Source of the DNA: Doris montereyensis
Lineage: Eukaryota > Mollusca > Gastropoda > Nudibranchia > Dorididae
Assembly: GCA_037039925.1 (NCBI GenBank)
Contig: JAXRKP010000453.1
Span: 181,001 to 245,000, forward strand
Reading direction: 5' to 3'
Length of the DNA stretch: 64,000 nucleotides
Both the position numbers and the translations under genes were made by a program. The notes beneath the pieces were generated by a model. It saw only the letters and a program-made list of their open reading frames with translations, did no database searches and was not told the DNA's origin. This document shows, in pieces, positions 11,461 through 24,700 of the stretch (position 1 is the stretch's first letter; the number at the start of each line of letters is the position of its first letter).

Positions 11461-11600
11461 AGGATTGTTAGATGAGAGATTATTAGATGAGAGATTGTCA
11501 GATGAGAGATTGTTAGATTAGAGATTGTTAGATGAGAGATTGTTAGATGAGAGATTGTTAGATGAGGATTATTAGATGAGAGATTGTTAGATGAACGATT
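11461..11600 (+). repeat. 15-bp tandem repeat (AGATGAGAGATTGTT)
   Basis: About nine imperfect copies, directly behind the death-domain stop codon and AATAAA, so either in or just past the 3' UTR. Confidence 0.9.
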
Positions 11601-11869
11601 GAATTCTGGGCCACGTTGGTTTGTGACATTTTACCTTTGAACTATTAAGCTTCTATTGAGAAGAATTGCAGGTAGAACAAAGGATGCTAGAGCAAGAACG
11701 ACTCGTCACAGCCCAAGAACTGAATATATTTAGTTTGGCTACATCAAACATCATGAAGGTCCGGGAAGGATGATTTTTTAGAGGACAAAATAAAGGGAAA
11801 AGAAACAGAAGGAAGCCATGCAGAAAATAGTAGAAAGATATAGAAATAAGCTTTTGGAAAGAAAAAAAC

Positions 11870-12285
11870 AGATAAAGGGCGCTTTTGGAAAAAACAGATA
11901 CAGAAGGTGTTTTTGGAAAAACAGATATAGAGGGCGCTTTTGAGAAAAACAGGTATAGAGGACGATTTTGTAAAAACAGATATAGAGGGCGCTTTTGGAA
12001 AAACAGAATATGGAAAAACAGATATAGAGGGCTCTTTTGGAAAAAAAAACATAGAGGGCACTTTTGGAAAAACAGATATAGAGGGCTTTTTGGAGAAAAA
12101 AAACTGATATAGAGGGCTCTTTTGGAAAAAAACATATAGAGGGCACTTTTGGAAAAAAAACAGATACAGAGGGCTCTTTTGGGGGAAAAAAACAGATATA
12201 AAGGGCGCTTTTGGAGAAAAAAACAGATAAGAGGGCGCTTTTGGAAAAAAAAATATGGAGGGCGCTTTTGGAAAAAACAGAGGCA
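11870..12285 (+). repeat. 28-bp minisatellite (AGAGGGCGCTTTTGG)
   Basis: About 15 imperfect copies. Long open frames on both strands come from the repeat and the A-runs, not from a gene. Confidence 0.9.
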
Positions 12286-12359
12286 GGAAGAATGGCACAT
12301 AACACAGAGACAGTCAGATGTGATGTCACTGTCACTAGTGATGTATTGTAATGTCCTAT

Positions 12360-12482
<123 letters not shown>

Positions 12483-12779
12483 ATTGATTAAAAAAAAACA
12501 ACAAACAAAAAAAAAAAATTTTTTTCTAAATAAAGAGCTGCCAAGGGGTCCCTGGGGAACTCGCAGTTTTCACACGCTTTCGATGATGTGATGATGATGG
12601 TGACAATTAAGCTGCCTAATCAAAGGGCCACTGCTAGTAGTAGTAGTGCTAGCCAATGCTTTATCTTTACTTTTAGTTAAAGTTAAAGTAAGCAAAAATG
12701 CCTTGGCGAAGCCACTGGTGGGGCTGCCAGAATGATGGTCATCATGAAGTGATTCACATGATTTATTTTTGCATTGAAA

Positions 12780-12900
12780 TTTTCTCTGTCCATCGTTGCG
12801 GTAATCTCAGGGGTAATTAAGAGGAAGCTGCAAGATGAAAGAGAAGTGAAAGAGTGAAAGAAAGAAAGAACCTACCCAGTAGCGCCCGTCAACGGCCCCC
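12780..12900 (+). mobile_element. short interspersed repeat C
   Basis: Shares TAATTAAGAGGAA, GCAAGATGAAAGA, GAGTGAAAG and AAAGAACCTACC with about nine other copies in this window. About 120 bp, with no frame. Confidence 0.65.
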
Positions 12901-13980
12901 ATGATTAAATATGTATAGTAGATATATTGTTACTACAATTTCATTGCAGACATCGTACTGATGACGTTGTAACAGCAATAGATCTACTTACTTATGTACA
13001 ATTTAAATAATGTGAGGGACGTCAACTGGCCGTTATTTTTGTGGCGTCTTAACGATAACATTTTTGCTTAAAGACTTAAAGGCAATCCATTGGCTTCCAC
13101 TTCCACTCAGGGACCCGTTGATAAGCAGTCAAAATGTAATCATAGTAAATAATATAATGAAATGGCAATAATTGAAGGAGTCAGATTAATACAATAATAG
13201 TGTGCCTATGTCCATTTACGTGAAAAACGAGACAGAGAGATAATCCTAGGGAATAAAAAGGAAATCATGCTTCCTGAAAAGTATGAATATGTTATGATGA
13301 AAATACATCACATTTACAGCCGTTTAAAACTTGGAATTCCTAAAGCCAACAGTGCTTAAGTCAATGGTGTTTGGTAGTTTTTTCTCTAAATGATGTAAAT
13401 GTAATTGTGACTCAGGCACACTATTGAAATGACCCCTTCAATTATTAAATGAATATGTTATCCAGTGACATAAAGTTTGCTATAACCTATAACTAGTATA
13501 ACTTATCATAACAAATCTAGCAAGGGATTTGAGAAAATGAGGGCTGCTCCAGGTTTTCTTTTCACAGCCGTCCAAATGTTATTACTACAGGTAACATTAA
13601 CAATGATTATGCGTTTTTTTCTTTCTAAATAATATACCAACTTCTCATTAGTTCTCTCAATGGAGGGACTTGAACTTGAACATTCTCATTGAAAAGTCTC
13701 AGATAAAAAGACCCTGTGTTATTAAGTAATAATAAACATTACATCATGTTATCTTCAAAGTGTGGCTTGTTACTGTTAATGTTAATGTTTGTTATTTGTG
13801 AAACACCACCACCTTTTCTAGTAATCCTGAAAAAAAATAAACATGATCTCATCCTTAATTATCAAATCCTGCAAATCCGATAAGGATAATGTTTTGTCAA
13901 AATCAAAACATGAAGTATGAAGTATGAAGATTTAAACCGAGGATGCGAAACAAAACTTTCTAGTTTTCATGATAAGATTT
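12900..13980. other. no gene seen
   Basis: AT-rich sequence. I find no supported exon, RNA gene or repeat of note. Confidence 0.4.
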
Positions 13981-13984
13981 AATT

Positions 13985-14255
13985 TTGATTTTAGTTTACC
14001 CACATCCATAAGTTGGGTAATCTGGGGTTTTGGGGTTTTTTTTGGGTGGGATTAAAACGTTTTCTTTTTTTTTGTTACCTGGACTGCCCTGTAAACTTGT
14101 GAGGAGTTAAACGTGCACAGAGTGTTGTGATCAGCACGCAGGACCTCCTTTTTATATTTCACCTCCAATTGGACTAGGTGTCCATTCACCTACCTGCACG
14201 ACCTTTTGATTGAGATTGAGAGGCCGATACCTCGCCTCTGGAGCACCCAGTTCGC
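13985..14255 (-). mobile_element. SINE-B copy (minus strand)
   Basis: Collinear with 10685-10995: TTTACCCACATCCATA, GACTGCCCTGTAAAC, GAGTGTTGTGATCAGCA, GGACTAGGTGTCCATTCACC, and a diverged GAGAGGCCGATACCTCGCC end. Confidence 0.7.
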
Positions 14256-14473
14256 CTCATGCTATGGACTATGAACTATGATTATGAATATGAATCTATG
14301 AATCAATGCAATTTGCAGTAGACGAAAAGTAAAAGATCACAAGTCAGCTCTCCTTAATGGTAAAGAGACCTGACAGTAAAGATTAGAGTGACGAACAATA
14401 AAGACATAATAATAATATTAATAATAACCATCTCCTTAATTTGTTATCTATCCAATGGGATAGGTTACCTGTA

Positions 14474-15360
14474 TCCTGCTTTTTTTCCTTTCCTCATTAA
14501 AATGTGGACAATTTTGTCTGCTTTTTCCTTTCCTCATTCATTGAAATGTGGATAATTTTGTCTGCTTTTTCCTTTCCCCATTCATTGAAATGTGGATAAT
14601 TTTGTCTGCTTTTTTCCTTTCCTCATTGAAATGTGGATAATTTTGTCTTTTTTTTCCTTTCCTCATTGAAATGTGGATAATTTTGTCTGCTTTTTTCCTT
14701 TCCTCATTAAAATGTGGATAATTTTGTCTGCTTTTTTTCCTTTCCTCATTGAAATGTGGATAATTTTGTCTGCTTTTTTCCTTTCCTCATTGAAATGTGG
14801 ATAATTTTGTCTGCTTTTTTCCTTTCCTCATTGAAATATGGATAATTTTTGTCTGCAATATTACCTTTCGTCATTGAAATGTGGATAATTTTGTCTGCTG
14901 TGCTATTTTCCTTTCCTCATTGAAATGTGGATAATTTTGTCTGCTTTTTTTCCTTTCCTCATTGAAATGTGGATAATTTTGTCTGCTATTTTCCTTTCCT
15001 CATTAAAATGTGGATAATTTTGTCTGCTTTTTTCCTTTCCTCATTGAAATGTGGATAATTTTGTCTGCTTTTTCCTCTCTCATTGAAATGTGGATAATTT
15101 TGTCTGCTTTTTTTCCTTTCCTCATTGAAATATGTATAATTTTGTCTGCAATATTACCTTTCGTCATTGAAATGTGGATAATTTTGTCTGCTGTGCTATT
15201 TTCCTTTCCTCATTGAAATGTGGATAATTTTGTCTGCTTTTTTTCCTTTCCTCATTGAAATGTGGATAATTTTGTCTGCTTTTTTTTTCCTTTCCTCATT
15301 GAAATATGTATAATTTTGTCTGCAATATTACCTTTCGTCATTGAAATGTGGATAATTTTG
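14474..15360 (+). repeat. 41-bp minisatellite (GAAATGTGGATAATTTTGTC)
   Basis: About 22 copies. A higher-order variant carrying GCAATATTACCTTTCGTC recurs three times (14856, 15150, 15322), so blocks of several units were duplicated together. Confidence 0.95.
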
Positions 15361-15409
15361 TTGTAACATTAATTAGCATGTTACTGTTACTATTGTTACA
15401 GGAAGTCGT

Positions 15410-15770
15410 GTGTGGCGTCGGTGGCTGAACGGCTGGGATGCCGGACTTGGGATCATAAGGTGTCGGGAATCCTAGCAGTAGCAGTAGCAAAACTAAGTCC
15501 GACGTTGGTTTCCTTGGGAAAGGCACTTGACTTAATTTCGGTGGCTGAACGGCTAGGATGCCGGACTTAGGATCATAAGGTGTCGGAATCCTAGCAGTAG
15601 CAGTAGCAAAACTAAGTCCGACGTTGGTTCCTTGGGAAAGGCACTTGACTTAATTTAGGGTGGCTGAACGGCTAGGATGCGACGTTGGACTTGGGATCAT
15701 GGGGTGTCTAGGATGGGAATCCTAGCAGTAGCAGTAGCAAAACTAAGTCCGGACGTTGGTTTCCTTGGGA
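15410..15770 (+). mobile_element. SINE-A head, tandemly triplicated
   Basis: Three successive copies of the tRNA-like head (GGTGGCTGAACGGCTAGGAT, GCCGGACTTGGGATCATAAG) plus the AAACTAAGTCCGACGTTGG..TTGGGAAAGGCACTTGACTT body, each about 115-120 bp. The last one leads straight into the 22-bp array. Confidence 0.8.
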
Positions 15771-16125
15771 AAGGCACTTGACTTAATTTAGAAAGGCACT
15801 TGACTTAATTTAGAAAGGCACTTGACTTAATTTAGAAAGGCACTTGACTTAATTTAGAAAGGCACTTGACTTAATTTAGAAAGGCACTTGACTTAATTTA
15901 GAAAGGCACTTGACTTAATTTAGAAAGGCACTGACTTAACTTAGAAAGGCGACTTATTTAGAAAGGCACTTGACTTCTTGACTTAATTTAGAAAGGCACT
16001 TGACTTAACTTAGAAAGGCGACTTATTTAGAAAGGCACTTGACTTCTTGACTTAATTTAGAAAAGGCACTTGACTTAATTTAGTAAGGCACTTGACTTAA
16101 TTTAGAAAGGCACTTGACTTAACAC
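15771..16125 (+). repeat. 22-bp array derived from SINE-A body (AGAAAGGCACTTGACTTAA)
   Basis: About 16 copies of a unit identical to the SINE-A segment GGGAAAGGCACTTGACTTAA just upstream. The array ends by rejoining SINE-A sequence (CACGCATTTTCCCCACTCAA), so it is an internal expansion of the element. Confidence 0.9.
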
Positions 16126-16189
16126 GCATTTTCCCCACTCAACCCAGGCGTTGTAGCTGCACCGTAGTGTTGTGAGTAATGTGAGCTTG

Positions 16190-16410
16190 TATTTACTTGT
16201 AATCACGACAACACTGGTTCAAACCCTACGGGTGGCACAGGTGGGGTTTTTTCACAATGTTTTACCGTACTCGTCTTTCTTCTTGGGAAATGTACTTCCC
16301 TCTACTTTCTTCACTTGACTCAGGTGTGATGAGTACCGGTACCCAGCTATAGGTAGAAAATGATCTTATCAGAGTGTTAGTGTTAGTACCGGTACCAAAA
16401 GCCTAAAATA
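16190..16410 (+). mobile_element. SINE-C copy 1
   Basis: The head has a B-box-like GGTTCAAACCC. The body has GGGAAATGTACTTCCCTCTA, TGACTCAGGTGTGATGAGTA and ATCAGAGTGTTAGTG. The same body is found at 40590-40860, and its 3' part at 62390-62510. Confidence 0.6.
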
Positions 16411-16544
16411 AAAACCATGGCTGGCATTATTGCAATGGCATTCTAAATAATCCCTTCCATCACCAGCGCTAAACCTGCAAGGGACCAATTCAACTACAAC
16501 TAGATCTAGTACAACTACCATTTTATCAGTGGCTTTGGACTTTG

Positions 16545-16840
16545 GTGGATGAGTAGTTAGGCTGCCGGACTGGAGATCATGAGATCCCAGGTTCGAATAT
16601 ATGAATCCTATTAAAGCTAAGTCTGACGTTGTTTTTCTTGGGAAAGACACTTAAAACTAATAATATGCATTTCCCCACTCCACTCAGGTGAAAATGGGTA
16701 CAAGCACTAGCTTGGTAGTAAAAACCTGCATCAGACTAGCGTCCTGTCCAGGAGGTGACTATTTTAACATGTTCTGCTTCAAGGCTATTATGGAAATCTG
16801 GATAATTAACGGCCTTGAGGGAACTTTTTACCATTTTATT
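16545..16840 (+). mobile_element. SINE-A copy
   Basis: A-box region GGTGGATGAGTAGTTAGGCT, B box AGGTTCGAATA, then the standard body (CCCACTCCACTCAGGTG, CAGACTAGCGTCCTGTCCAG) and a diverged tail. Confidence 0.75.
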
Positions 16841-17514
16841 GCTAGTCACTCTTAATATCCACACATTAATTTTAATTTGATGATATTGATACCATGTGTG
16901 TTTCTCACACTCACACAAAACTACATGTACATGTATTGTGAATGCATGACAATGAGTGGAAAAGCCCATTGGTTTAGACAAGTTTAGTGAATCAGATTCA
17001 GAGAAATTTAACTCTCTTAGTCTCTATAAAAGTATTAAATTAAAAGCATCATGCTCAGAGAGAAAAATATGTCAGTGCAAAAAAATGTATTTGAACTTTA
17101 TGTATTTGTAAACTGGCTTGACTGTGTTAAATACATGTATACGCGTTGACAGTAATGCACTCAAGAATTGAGTTGATCAGCTATTACTATTATTATTGTG
17201 AACGTGAATAAGAAAAATGTGGGAACGTTGTGTGGCCCATTTTTACAGCTAGTAGTTATAGTACTACAATGTAGCACTGAAGCTAGTGAAACCTAGACAG
17301 AAGGATGTGTTTAGTTTAGTAATTCTAATCTAATTCTAGAATTTTTCTTCCTAAACTTCTTGGCCAGTGTTCGTCTAATGGTGGGTCGTCATACTAAAGA
17401 TCATGATTTTAATCTATTTAAAAGCTGTGTGTGACTCAATGTTTTAAAGGTGTTAGTGTGAGTGCAGATTATGTATAAATATAAAATATATAATATAATA
17501 TCAGATTAATCAGA

Positions 17515-17640
17515 ATGAGAGAGACAGACACAGAGAAAGAGATAGACAGACAGACAGAGAGAAATAGACAGACAGACAGAGAGAAATAGATAGATAGATA
17601 GACAAGAGAAAGAGATAGACAGACAGACAGAGAGAAAGAG
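17515..17640 (+). repeat. (ACAG)n/(GAGA)n microsatellite
   Basis: Mixed AGACAGACAGACAGAGAGAA and GATAGATAGATAGACA runs. Confidence 0.9.
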
Positions 17641-17644
17641 TTTT

Positions 17645-17775
17645 GTTTGTTTTTAGTTTCATTGAAATTTACACATCCTTTGCGAGTGGTGATCTCACAA
17701 TGAATTCAGAGAAAAATGCAAGATGAATGACAATGACACGTGAAAGAGTGAAAGGAAAGAAGTAAGACCTACCGG
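17645..17775 (+). mobile_element. interspersed repeat C copy
   Basis: CATTGAAATTTACACA..GTGGTGATCTCA..GAAAGAGTGAAAGGAAAGAA..AAGACCTACC. It runs directly into the 17765-17890 repeat, whose unit begins with the element's terminal ACCTACC. Confidence 0.65.
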
Positions 17776-17890
17776 TACTATTACCAATACATGTACCAGT
17801 ACCACCTACCGGTACCATTACCAATACATGTACCAGTACCACCTACCGGTACCATTACCAATACATGTACCAGTACCACCTACCGGTACC
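17765..17890 (+). repeat. 37-bp tandem repeat (CATGTACCAGTACCACC)
   Basis: Three near-perfect copies (ACCGGTACCATTACCAATAC plus the motif above), seeded at the end of the repeat-C copy. Confidence 0.9.
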
Positions 17891-18236
17891 AACAGCTCAG
17901 ACTGAAAGTTGAAATAATCAGATTTATATATACCATAATGTAAGTAAGGTTTACAAACTATTAGAACAAATACAGAATAAATGTATGTAATTAATATAAA
18001 AGTAAAAGACGGACAAGGGCAGTATATCATATATGGTTAAAAAAAAAAACACGAAAAAATTATTATTAAATTATATACAAATTTAAACATGTGCACAAAT
18101 ATTTTCGTTTATTAAAACTAAACTTGTCAGCTTAAGAACACGTTCCACCATTGATCTCAAACCTATTTAAAACTAAAACGAAAAACTAGGAACGGACAAA
18201 TTGGAATATTTAATATTTGTCTTTGTTTGTGGTCAA

Positions 18237-19990
18237 TCGACTGTAATAGACTAGCATCAATGGTAAGACTAGTTTGAGCTCAATAGACTGTAGGCTAGCA
18301 TAAATGGGTAAACTAGTTTGTGTCCAATAGACTGTAGGCTAGCATTAATGGTTAGACTAGTTTGAGCTCAATAGACTGTAGGCTAGCATTAATGGGTGGA
18401 CTAATTTGTGTTCAATTTCAATAGACTGTAGGCTAGCATTAATGAGTAGACTAGTTTGTGTTCAACAGACTGTATGCTAACATTAATGGGTAGACTAGTT
18501 TGTGTTCAATAGACTGTAGGCTAGCATTACTGAGTGGACTAGTTTGTGTTCAATAGACTGTATGCTAACATTAATGGGTAGACTAGTTTATGTTCAATAG
18601 ACTATAGGCTAGCATTAATGGGTAGACTAGTTTTGTGTTCAATAGACTGGGCTAGCATTAATGTGTAGACTAGTTTGTGTTCAATAGATTGTACTTGTAG
18701 GCTAGCATTAATGGATAGACTAGTTTGTGTTCAATAGACTGGGCTAGCATTAATGTGTAGACTAGTTTGTGTTCAATAGATTGTACTTGTAGGCTAGCAT
18801 TAATGGGTAGACTAGTTTGTGTTCAATAGACTGTAGGCAAGCATTAATAGGTAGACTAGTCTGTGTTCAATAGATTGTACTTGTAGGCTAGCATTAATGG
18901 ATAGACTAGTTTGTATTCAATAGACTGTAGGCAAGCATTAATAGGTAGACTAGTTTGTGTTCAATAGAAAGTACTTGTAGGCTAGCATTAATGGGTAGAC
19001 TAGTTTGTGTTCAATAGACTGTAGGCAAGCATTAATGGGTAGACTAGTTTGTGTTCAATAGACTGTAGGCTAGCATTAATGGGGTAGACTAGTTTGTGTT
19101 CAATAGACTAGGCTAGCATTAATGGGTAGACTAGTTTGTGTTCAATGGACTAGGCTAGCATTAATGGGTAGACTAGTTTGTGTTCAATAGATTGTACTTG
19201 TATGCTAGCATTAATGGGTAGACTAGTTTGTGTTCAATGGACTGTAGGCTAGCATTAATGGGTAGACTAGTTTGTGTTCAATAGATTGTACTTGTATGCT
19301 AGCATCAATGGGTAGACTAGTTTGTGTTCAATAGACTAGAGGCTAGCATTAATAGATAGATTATTTTGTATTCAACAGACTGTAGGCTAGCATTAATGGG
19401 TAGACTAGTTTGTGTTCAATAGACTGTAGGCTAGCATTAATGGGTGGGCTAGTTTGTGTTCAGTAGACTATAGAGTAGGCTATTCAATGGGTAGACTACT
19501 TTGTGTTCAATAGATTGTAGGGACTAGTTTGTGTTCAATAGACTGTAGGCTAGCACCAATAGACTGTAGGCTAGACAATAGTGAGTTTGTGTTCAATAGA
19601 CTAGGCTAGCATCAATGGGTAGACTAGTTAAACTATTTTGTATTCAACAGACTGTATGCTAGCATTAATGGGTAGACTAGTTTGTGTTCAACAGACTGTA
19701 TGCTAGCATTAATGATTAATGGGTAGACTAGTTTGTGTTCAATAGACTGTAGGCTAGCATCAATGGGTAGACTAGTTTGTGTTCAATAGACTGTAGGCTA
19801 GCATGAATGGGTAAACTAGTTTGTGTTCAATAGACTGTAGGCTAGCATCAATGGGTAGACTAGTTTGTGTTCAATAGACTGTAGGCTAGCATCAATGGGT
19901 AGACTAGTCTGTGTTCAATAGCCTGTAGGCTAGCATCAATGGGTAGAATAGTTTGTGTTCAATAGACTGTAGGCTAGCATCAGTGGATAG
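18237..19990 (+). repeat. 44-bp minisatellite (GGGTAGACTAGTTTGTGTTC)
   Basis: About 40 copies of a unit starting GACTGTAGGCTAGCATTAAT. Variant units carry ATTGTACTTGTAGGCTAG. Similar in part to the 50-bp unit at 62.7-64 kb. There is no conserved spacer/repeat alternation, so it is not CRISPR-like. Confidence 0.97.
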
Positions 19991-20324
19991 CCTGGTTCTT
20001 TTTAATATTAGAGATGGTGAAGATTGACTCATAAAAATAAAATATTGAAAATGGACCCCTTGAAAGATTCTTCTGTTTACAGATTGAAAAATAACAAATT
20101 GAAAAAAGTGACACTTGTATGTAGTAGTAGTGTAAGTTAGCGTGTATGCATCTTGCTTATCAATTTTATACAAACATGGCAAATGTGAAATAAACACCCG
20201 TGTATCTCCGAAAACTCATCTTCCATGTTTACATTAGTTTTGTTTATTAATTCAAGCTGTTAATAAAAAGTTTCATTGCTTCCATTCAGATTTACTTAAT
20301 TTAGCCTATCAACCATATATATGT

Positions 20325-20420
20325 GGCCATTTTAGTGTGAGTAAGAGGAAACAGCAAGATGAAAGATAACTTAATGAGTGACAGGAAAGAAGTAGGCCCT
20401 ACCAGCAGCCCTTGCCAACT
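20325..20420 (+). mobile_element. interspersed repeat C copy
   Basis: GAGGAAACAGCAAGATGAAA..AGGAAAGAAGTAGGCCCTACC. Nothing else is recognised between 19990 and 21160. Confidence 0.6.
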
Positions 20421-21160
20421 GCTTGCATTAATTATTAATAAAACTACAGTTTTAATATATTTTATTCAACTCTTTTAAGCTAAGATTTTCTTAAACTTAA
20501 ATGTTTCAAAGAAATTTTTATTTGAACATGTGTTATCACTGACTGCAACATTCACAAGCATATTATTTTTATTGTTAATGTTATGAATGATACAGGAAAA
20601 CTATGTTTTGTTCTTAATGACATCATTGTCAAACAACACATAATAATAATAATAATAAATGACAAGAAACAAGTTCAATTCTATTTAAAATATTTTTAAT
20701 CATCCCAGAAGGGCAATTATTTATTCATATCCCAACAATGAAATTACAAAGCACAAAATCTGATATAAAATTTACCACCATTGACCAAAATCACTTTTCA
20801 CATACAAGGACAAAAGAAAAATAAAGAAATAAATAAAAAAAATAAAAAATAGATGATAAACAATTTTCTTTTAAATGTATTGTATGCCTTCCCTCTGCAG
20901 AGTTCAAGGCGCATTACAGTTACACACAGTACATCAATATATTATTATATTATTACATAAGACATTACATATAAATAGATCCTAGACTTTTCCACTGGCT
21001 GAAGGCGTATTACAAGTACATCAACACGTTATTACATTATTACATAGAGACATTATACATAGAACATGTCTACATTCTTCTCCAGCCCCATTAATTTTAC
21101 ATACATCCATGACGCACACAAAGTTAATCTAATCATGTTTCATAGACTCATTCGTACTAT

Positions 21161-21666
21161 CTAAACCAGATTTCTATCCCAGCATAGTTCGCTTTCTTCC
21201 ACGTTGTCGAACCTCTTCCAACTTTGCCATGGTCTCCTGGCAGGATTTTTATTTTGAAAACTCTGCTGATATGAATTTAGCAGATGCTTGAAGAGTTCTT
21301 GAGTATGGGGGTGGGAGCTGAGGAAAGCTCTCTCTAAAACGTACAAATCCACACCTTTGTCCTCAGCAGAAGCATCAAAAGAACTCAGACCAAAGTCTAT
21401 GAGAATCAAGTCGAGATCCGATTCACTTCCTCGTATAAGCATGTTTGACGTGGTTAAATCGCCGTGAATGATATTGTTTTCATGCATTTTGCTCAACCAG
21501 CGACCAATTTTCTCCACAAGAGGAACCAGTTCCGAGTTAGCAGAAATTTTGGAGACGTCTTGAATTTTGTTTATGTGCTCCCTGACAGTAATAGCCTTCT
21601 CAATGTATTCCATGTAAATGCAACTATTCTCAAAATTTACCATGAAAATTGTAGGAGTAGGGATAC
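21161..21666 (-). CDS. TP53RK: TP53RK exon 2 (catalytic loop, DFG, broken C-terminus)
   Basis: Acceptor CCCTTTTCAG. After NSYQQSFQNKNPAR the frame leaves the family. One base missing near 21232-21240 (AGG-AGACC instead of AGGGAGACC) would give ETMAKLEEVRQRGRKRTMLG, the usual Bud32 basic tail. Confidence 0.9.
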
Positions 21667-21746
21667 CTGAAAAGGGAGAGTAAAAGAAATCAAGTTACCC
21701 ATACAAATAAAAATGTCACTTGAAAATGAAGTAGGGATTTTTTATG

Positions 21747-21786
<40 letters not shown>

Positions 21787-24700
21787 CAGGAGGGATAGAG
21801 AGATTCAATTATTGAAAATTTCATTGTTTCCCCACCTTTCAAAGTACAATTTTTCCTTCACCTAAGCCGCCAAATTCAACAGGTTTTATTAAAAACTTGG
21901 AATGGTATCATTCACGTCTAATACTCAGCTAAATGGCATTGTTGTAACTGAGGAAGATATTATCATAAAAAGAAAAAATTACATCCATCATTGTCTCCAG
22001 ATCAAGCATGTTACACCCAGGGTGATACCAAGTGCAATATTTGAGTCGTCTCTACACAAATTCGTTTCAAACTGTAAAACCATCTGAGGCCCTTTGTAGA
22101 TTAATGAACAGAAACAGAGATTAGATTGAGTCAGATGTCAATACTGAGCTTACAGGGGTAGAACAGCACTATTCCAACTTTTTAATTATAAAACCTGTTA
22201 AAATGGCGGCTTAGGTAAAGGAAAATTCTGCTCAAAGACAGGAAACAATGCATTTTCCATAAATAAATATCACTTCTGGTAGAAAACTTCCATAAATATC
22301 CAGGGATCATTTAAAACATACACAATTATAGGCAAAATATGGTTACTCTTAGCAACAGAGCCTTTGGCAAACAAAAAATTTGTAGATACAAAGAGCAAAG
22401 AAATCTTGAAAATATAAATATAAATGGACAAAACAAAAACAGGAGATATGCATTCCTGAGAAATATTATTATATTATAAACAGGTCTATGGTGTCTCCCC
22501 CCGCAGTAAAATTGATACAATGGGAGTCGGAGTCAACGAAGTCGTCGGGACTGACGCTAGATCCTTGTTGTTTACGACCTTTCGTTGAATGCGAAGTCAA
22601 CAACAAAGAACTTTCCATTTCAACAGTATTGATTTTTCTAAAATTTATAATTTCAAAGAAAAAGGCAGTTGCGCTAGAGGTAGATGCCATTTCAATAAAT
22701 CAGAATGAAGTGATGGTACAGCCAATTACAGGTGTGAACGCTAGCATGGCATAGAAGAAAGTGAGCAACAGAAAGAAAATTAATAATTTAATTAGCCTTA
22801 CTCTTACCCCTGGGCCTTTAACGTTAATGAGGTCGTGCTGGTCATTAAAATTATTTTGATTGGTCCAGCGCTTTTCCCCACTAGCCAATCTTCCATTCAC
22901 TCACAACAACGACACTATATGTACAGTAGATCAATAATATTGTTCTAGTATATTTGCTCCCACTTCACATAGGGATGTAAATGGAAAATGAAAAAAAAAT
23001 CTGAAAGTCTCTGGTACTGGTATGAAACTTTCAGACACTGAACACCTCATGTACCGTACCGTATCTAATCTCACACTTACAATTAGTTACAAAAAAGCAC
23101 AGCATCTTTCTCAACCTCCCTTATATAACTAGAAAGGAATTCATCATTACAATCTTTAGTTGACAGCCATTCCCACCTGAATTTGTTCTTAGAAATTAGA
23201 TCAATCACATCTTACTGGCAAATCCCGATCAATAAACCTAAACTTTTGGCAGGTCATCTCTAACTGTTAAATTGTCTAGATCTAGATTCTGGTCATCTAG
23301 ATCTAGAGCTAGTTGTTTTGAAATATTTCTGTTATAACAAAATTCTCAATCAATGTTTGCAAAATTATCTGCCCTTGTTTCAGAAACAGATCGGTGGTAG
23401 CTCTTTTGTGTGGAGCCTGAAGCCCTTCTTTAATTATAGTAAAATATGAGGGCATTGAGTACCCCATATCATTATTCATAAATAATAATGTTATTACAAA
23501 AGCAGTATAACTACTGCTACCATTTCTACTCTTGTTAATAATCATTCAAATACTTTAAATAATAATGATAATATTTGTGGTGATGATTATTATTAATAAT
23601 AAGAGAAGAAGAAGGGAAGGAACAGGATGACCACCGGTAATGATAATAACAAAAACTAGATCTAGATAGAAATGATAGAGTAGTAGTACATAACATTCTA
23701 GGTGTTTATATTTATATTAACTTATTGACTGACGCTTAACAAGATTAATATATTATCAATTTTCTTTGTTTGCACTGAGTTACATTGATGGACAGTCTCA
23801 CATTTTATGTGAAAGTAGTACAGGCTTTCGCATTGAGGAAATGTGGCTACGCAAAAGTGTTACCACAGCCAATTACGTGAGGTCTAATCCGGAATACCTG
23901 AAATGAGCTAAATGCTGCTGAAGTTTTACATTTTGATCCATATTCATAAAATGTAATTTTAGTATATTTGTGAAGTCTGTTTTCAATTCTCAAGTTCTGT
24001 AACAAATTATTGAATGTCTCAACCTTACAACAAGTCCAAATTGATTCTTCTTTTTTTTTGTGTCCTATTTTTTTCAACTCGGTTGTTGGACAGAAGAAAT
24101 CTACATTTAGAACCTTGCAAATAGACAAGGGAGATATAACATATTTATTTACAAGATGATAAAAATCTCAATTATTAAATAGATTCCATCACAGCACAAG
24201 ATAGTTGGACTTGAGCAACCTAGATTTTTAAAGTTCGAAAGGGCAAAAATACAAGTATGAATAAATAGATAGCGCTCTGCTCTCCCGGTTGGCACTGGCA
24301 AGAATAAAGGCTCATTCACACCAAATGAGCCGTACTAACAACATCGTTCTAACAACTTAGAACGAGAAGCGTGTTCACACACACACAAAAATCAATCATC
24401 CGTGTAGTCTGAGTAGTCAACATGGATGTCAAAACGAAGCTGTTGTTAGTTTTGTTATGGCTAAAATGCAGATGTGACAAAAGAAAGAAAAAAGACATTG
24501 GGTTCATCCCATTTGTTCTCAGCGCTTGATATTTGGAGTTTCATCATCTAGTATCGCAAATACTTGCAGATGTCGAGAAGTGTCTAGCGTATATATTCGC
24601 ATGAGGCTGGAGAGTTTCAACACCTTGTTGCACATGGTTTCACCCTTCATAGAAAAAGAGATGACCAATTACAGCATATTGTCTGTTTGTTTGAATACAT

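Noticed and set aside
18237..19990. CRISPR-like regular repeats
   Set aside because: The whole 44-bp unit repeats with no unique spacers, and the genome is eukaryotic.
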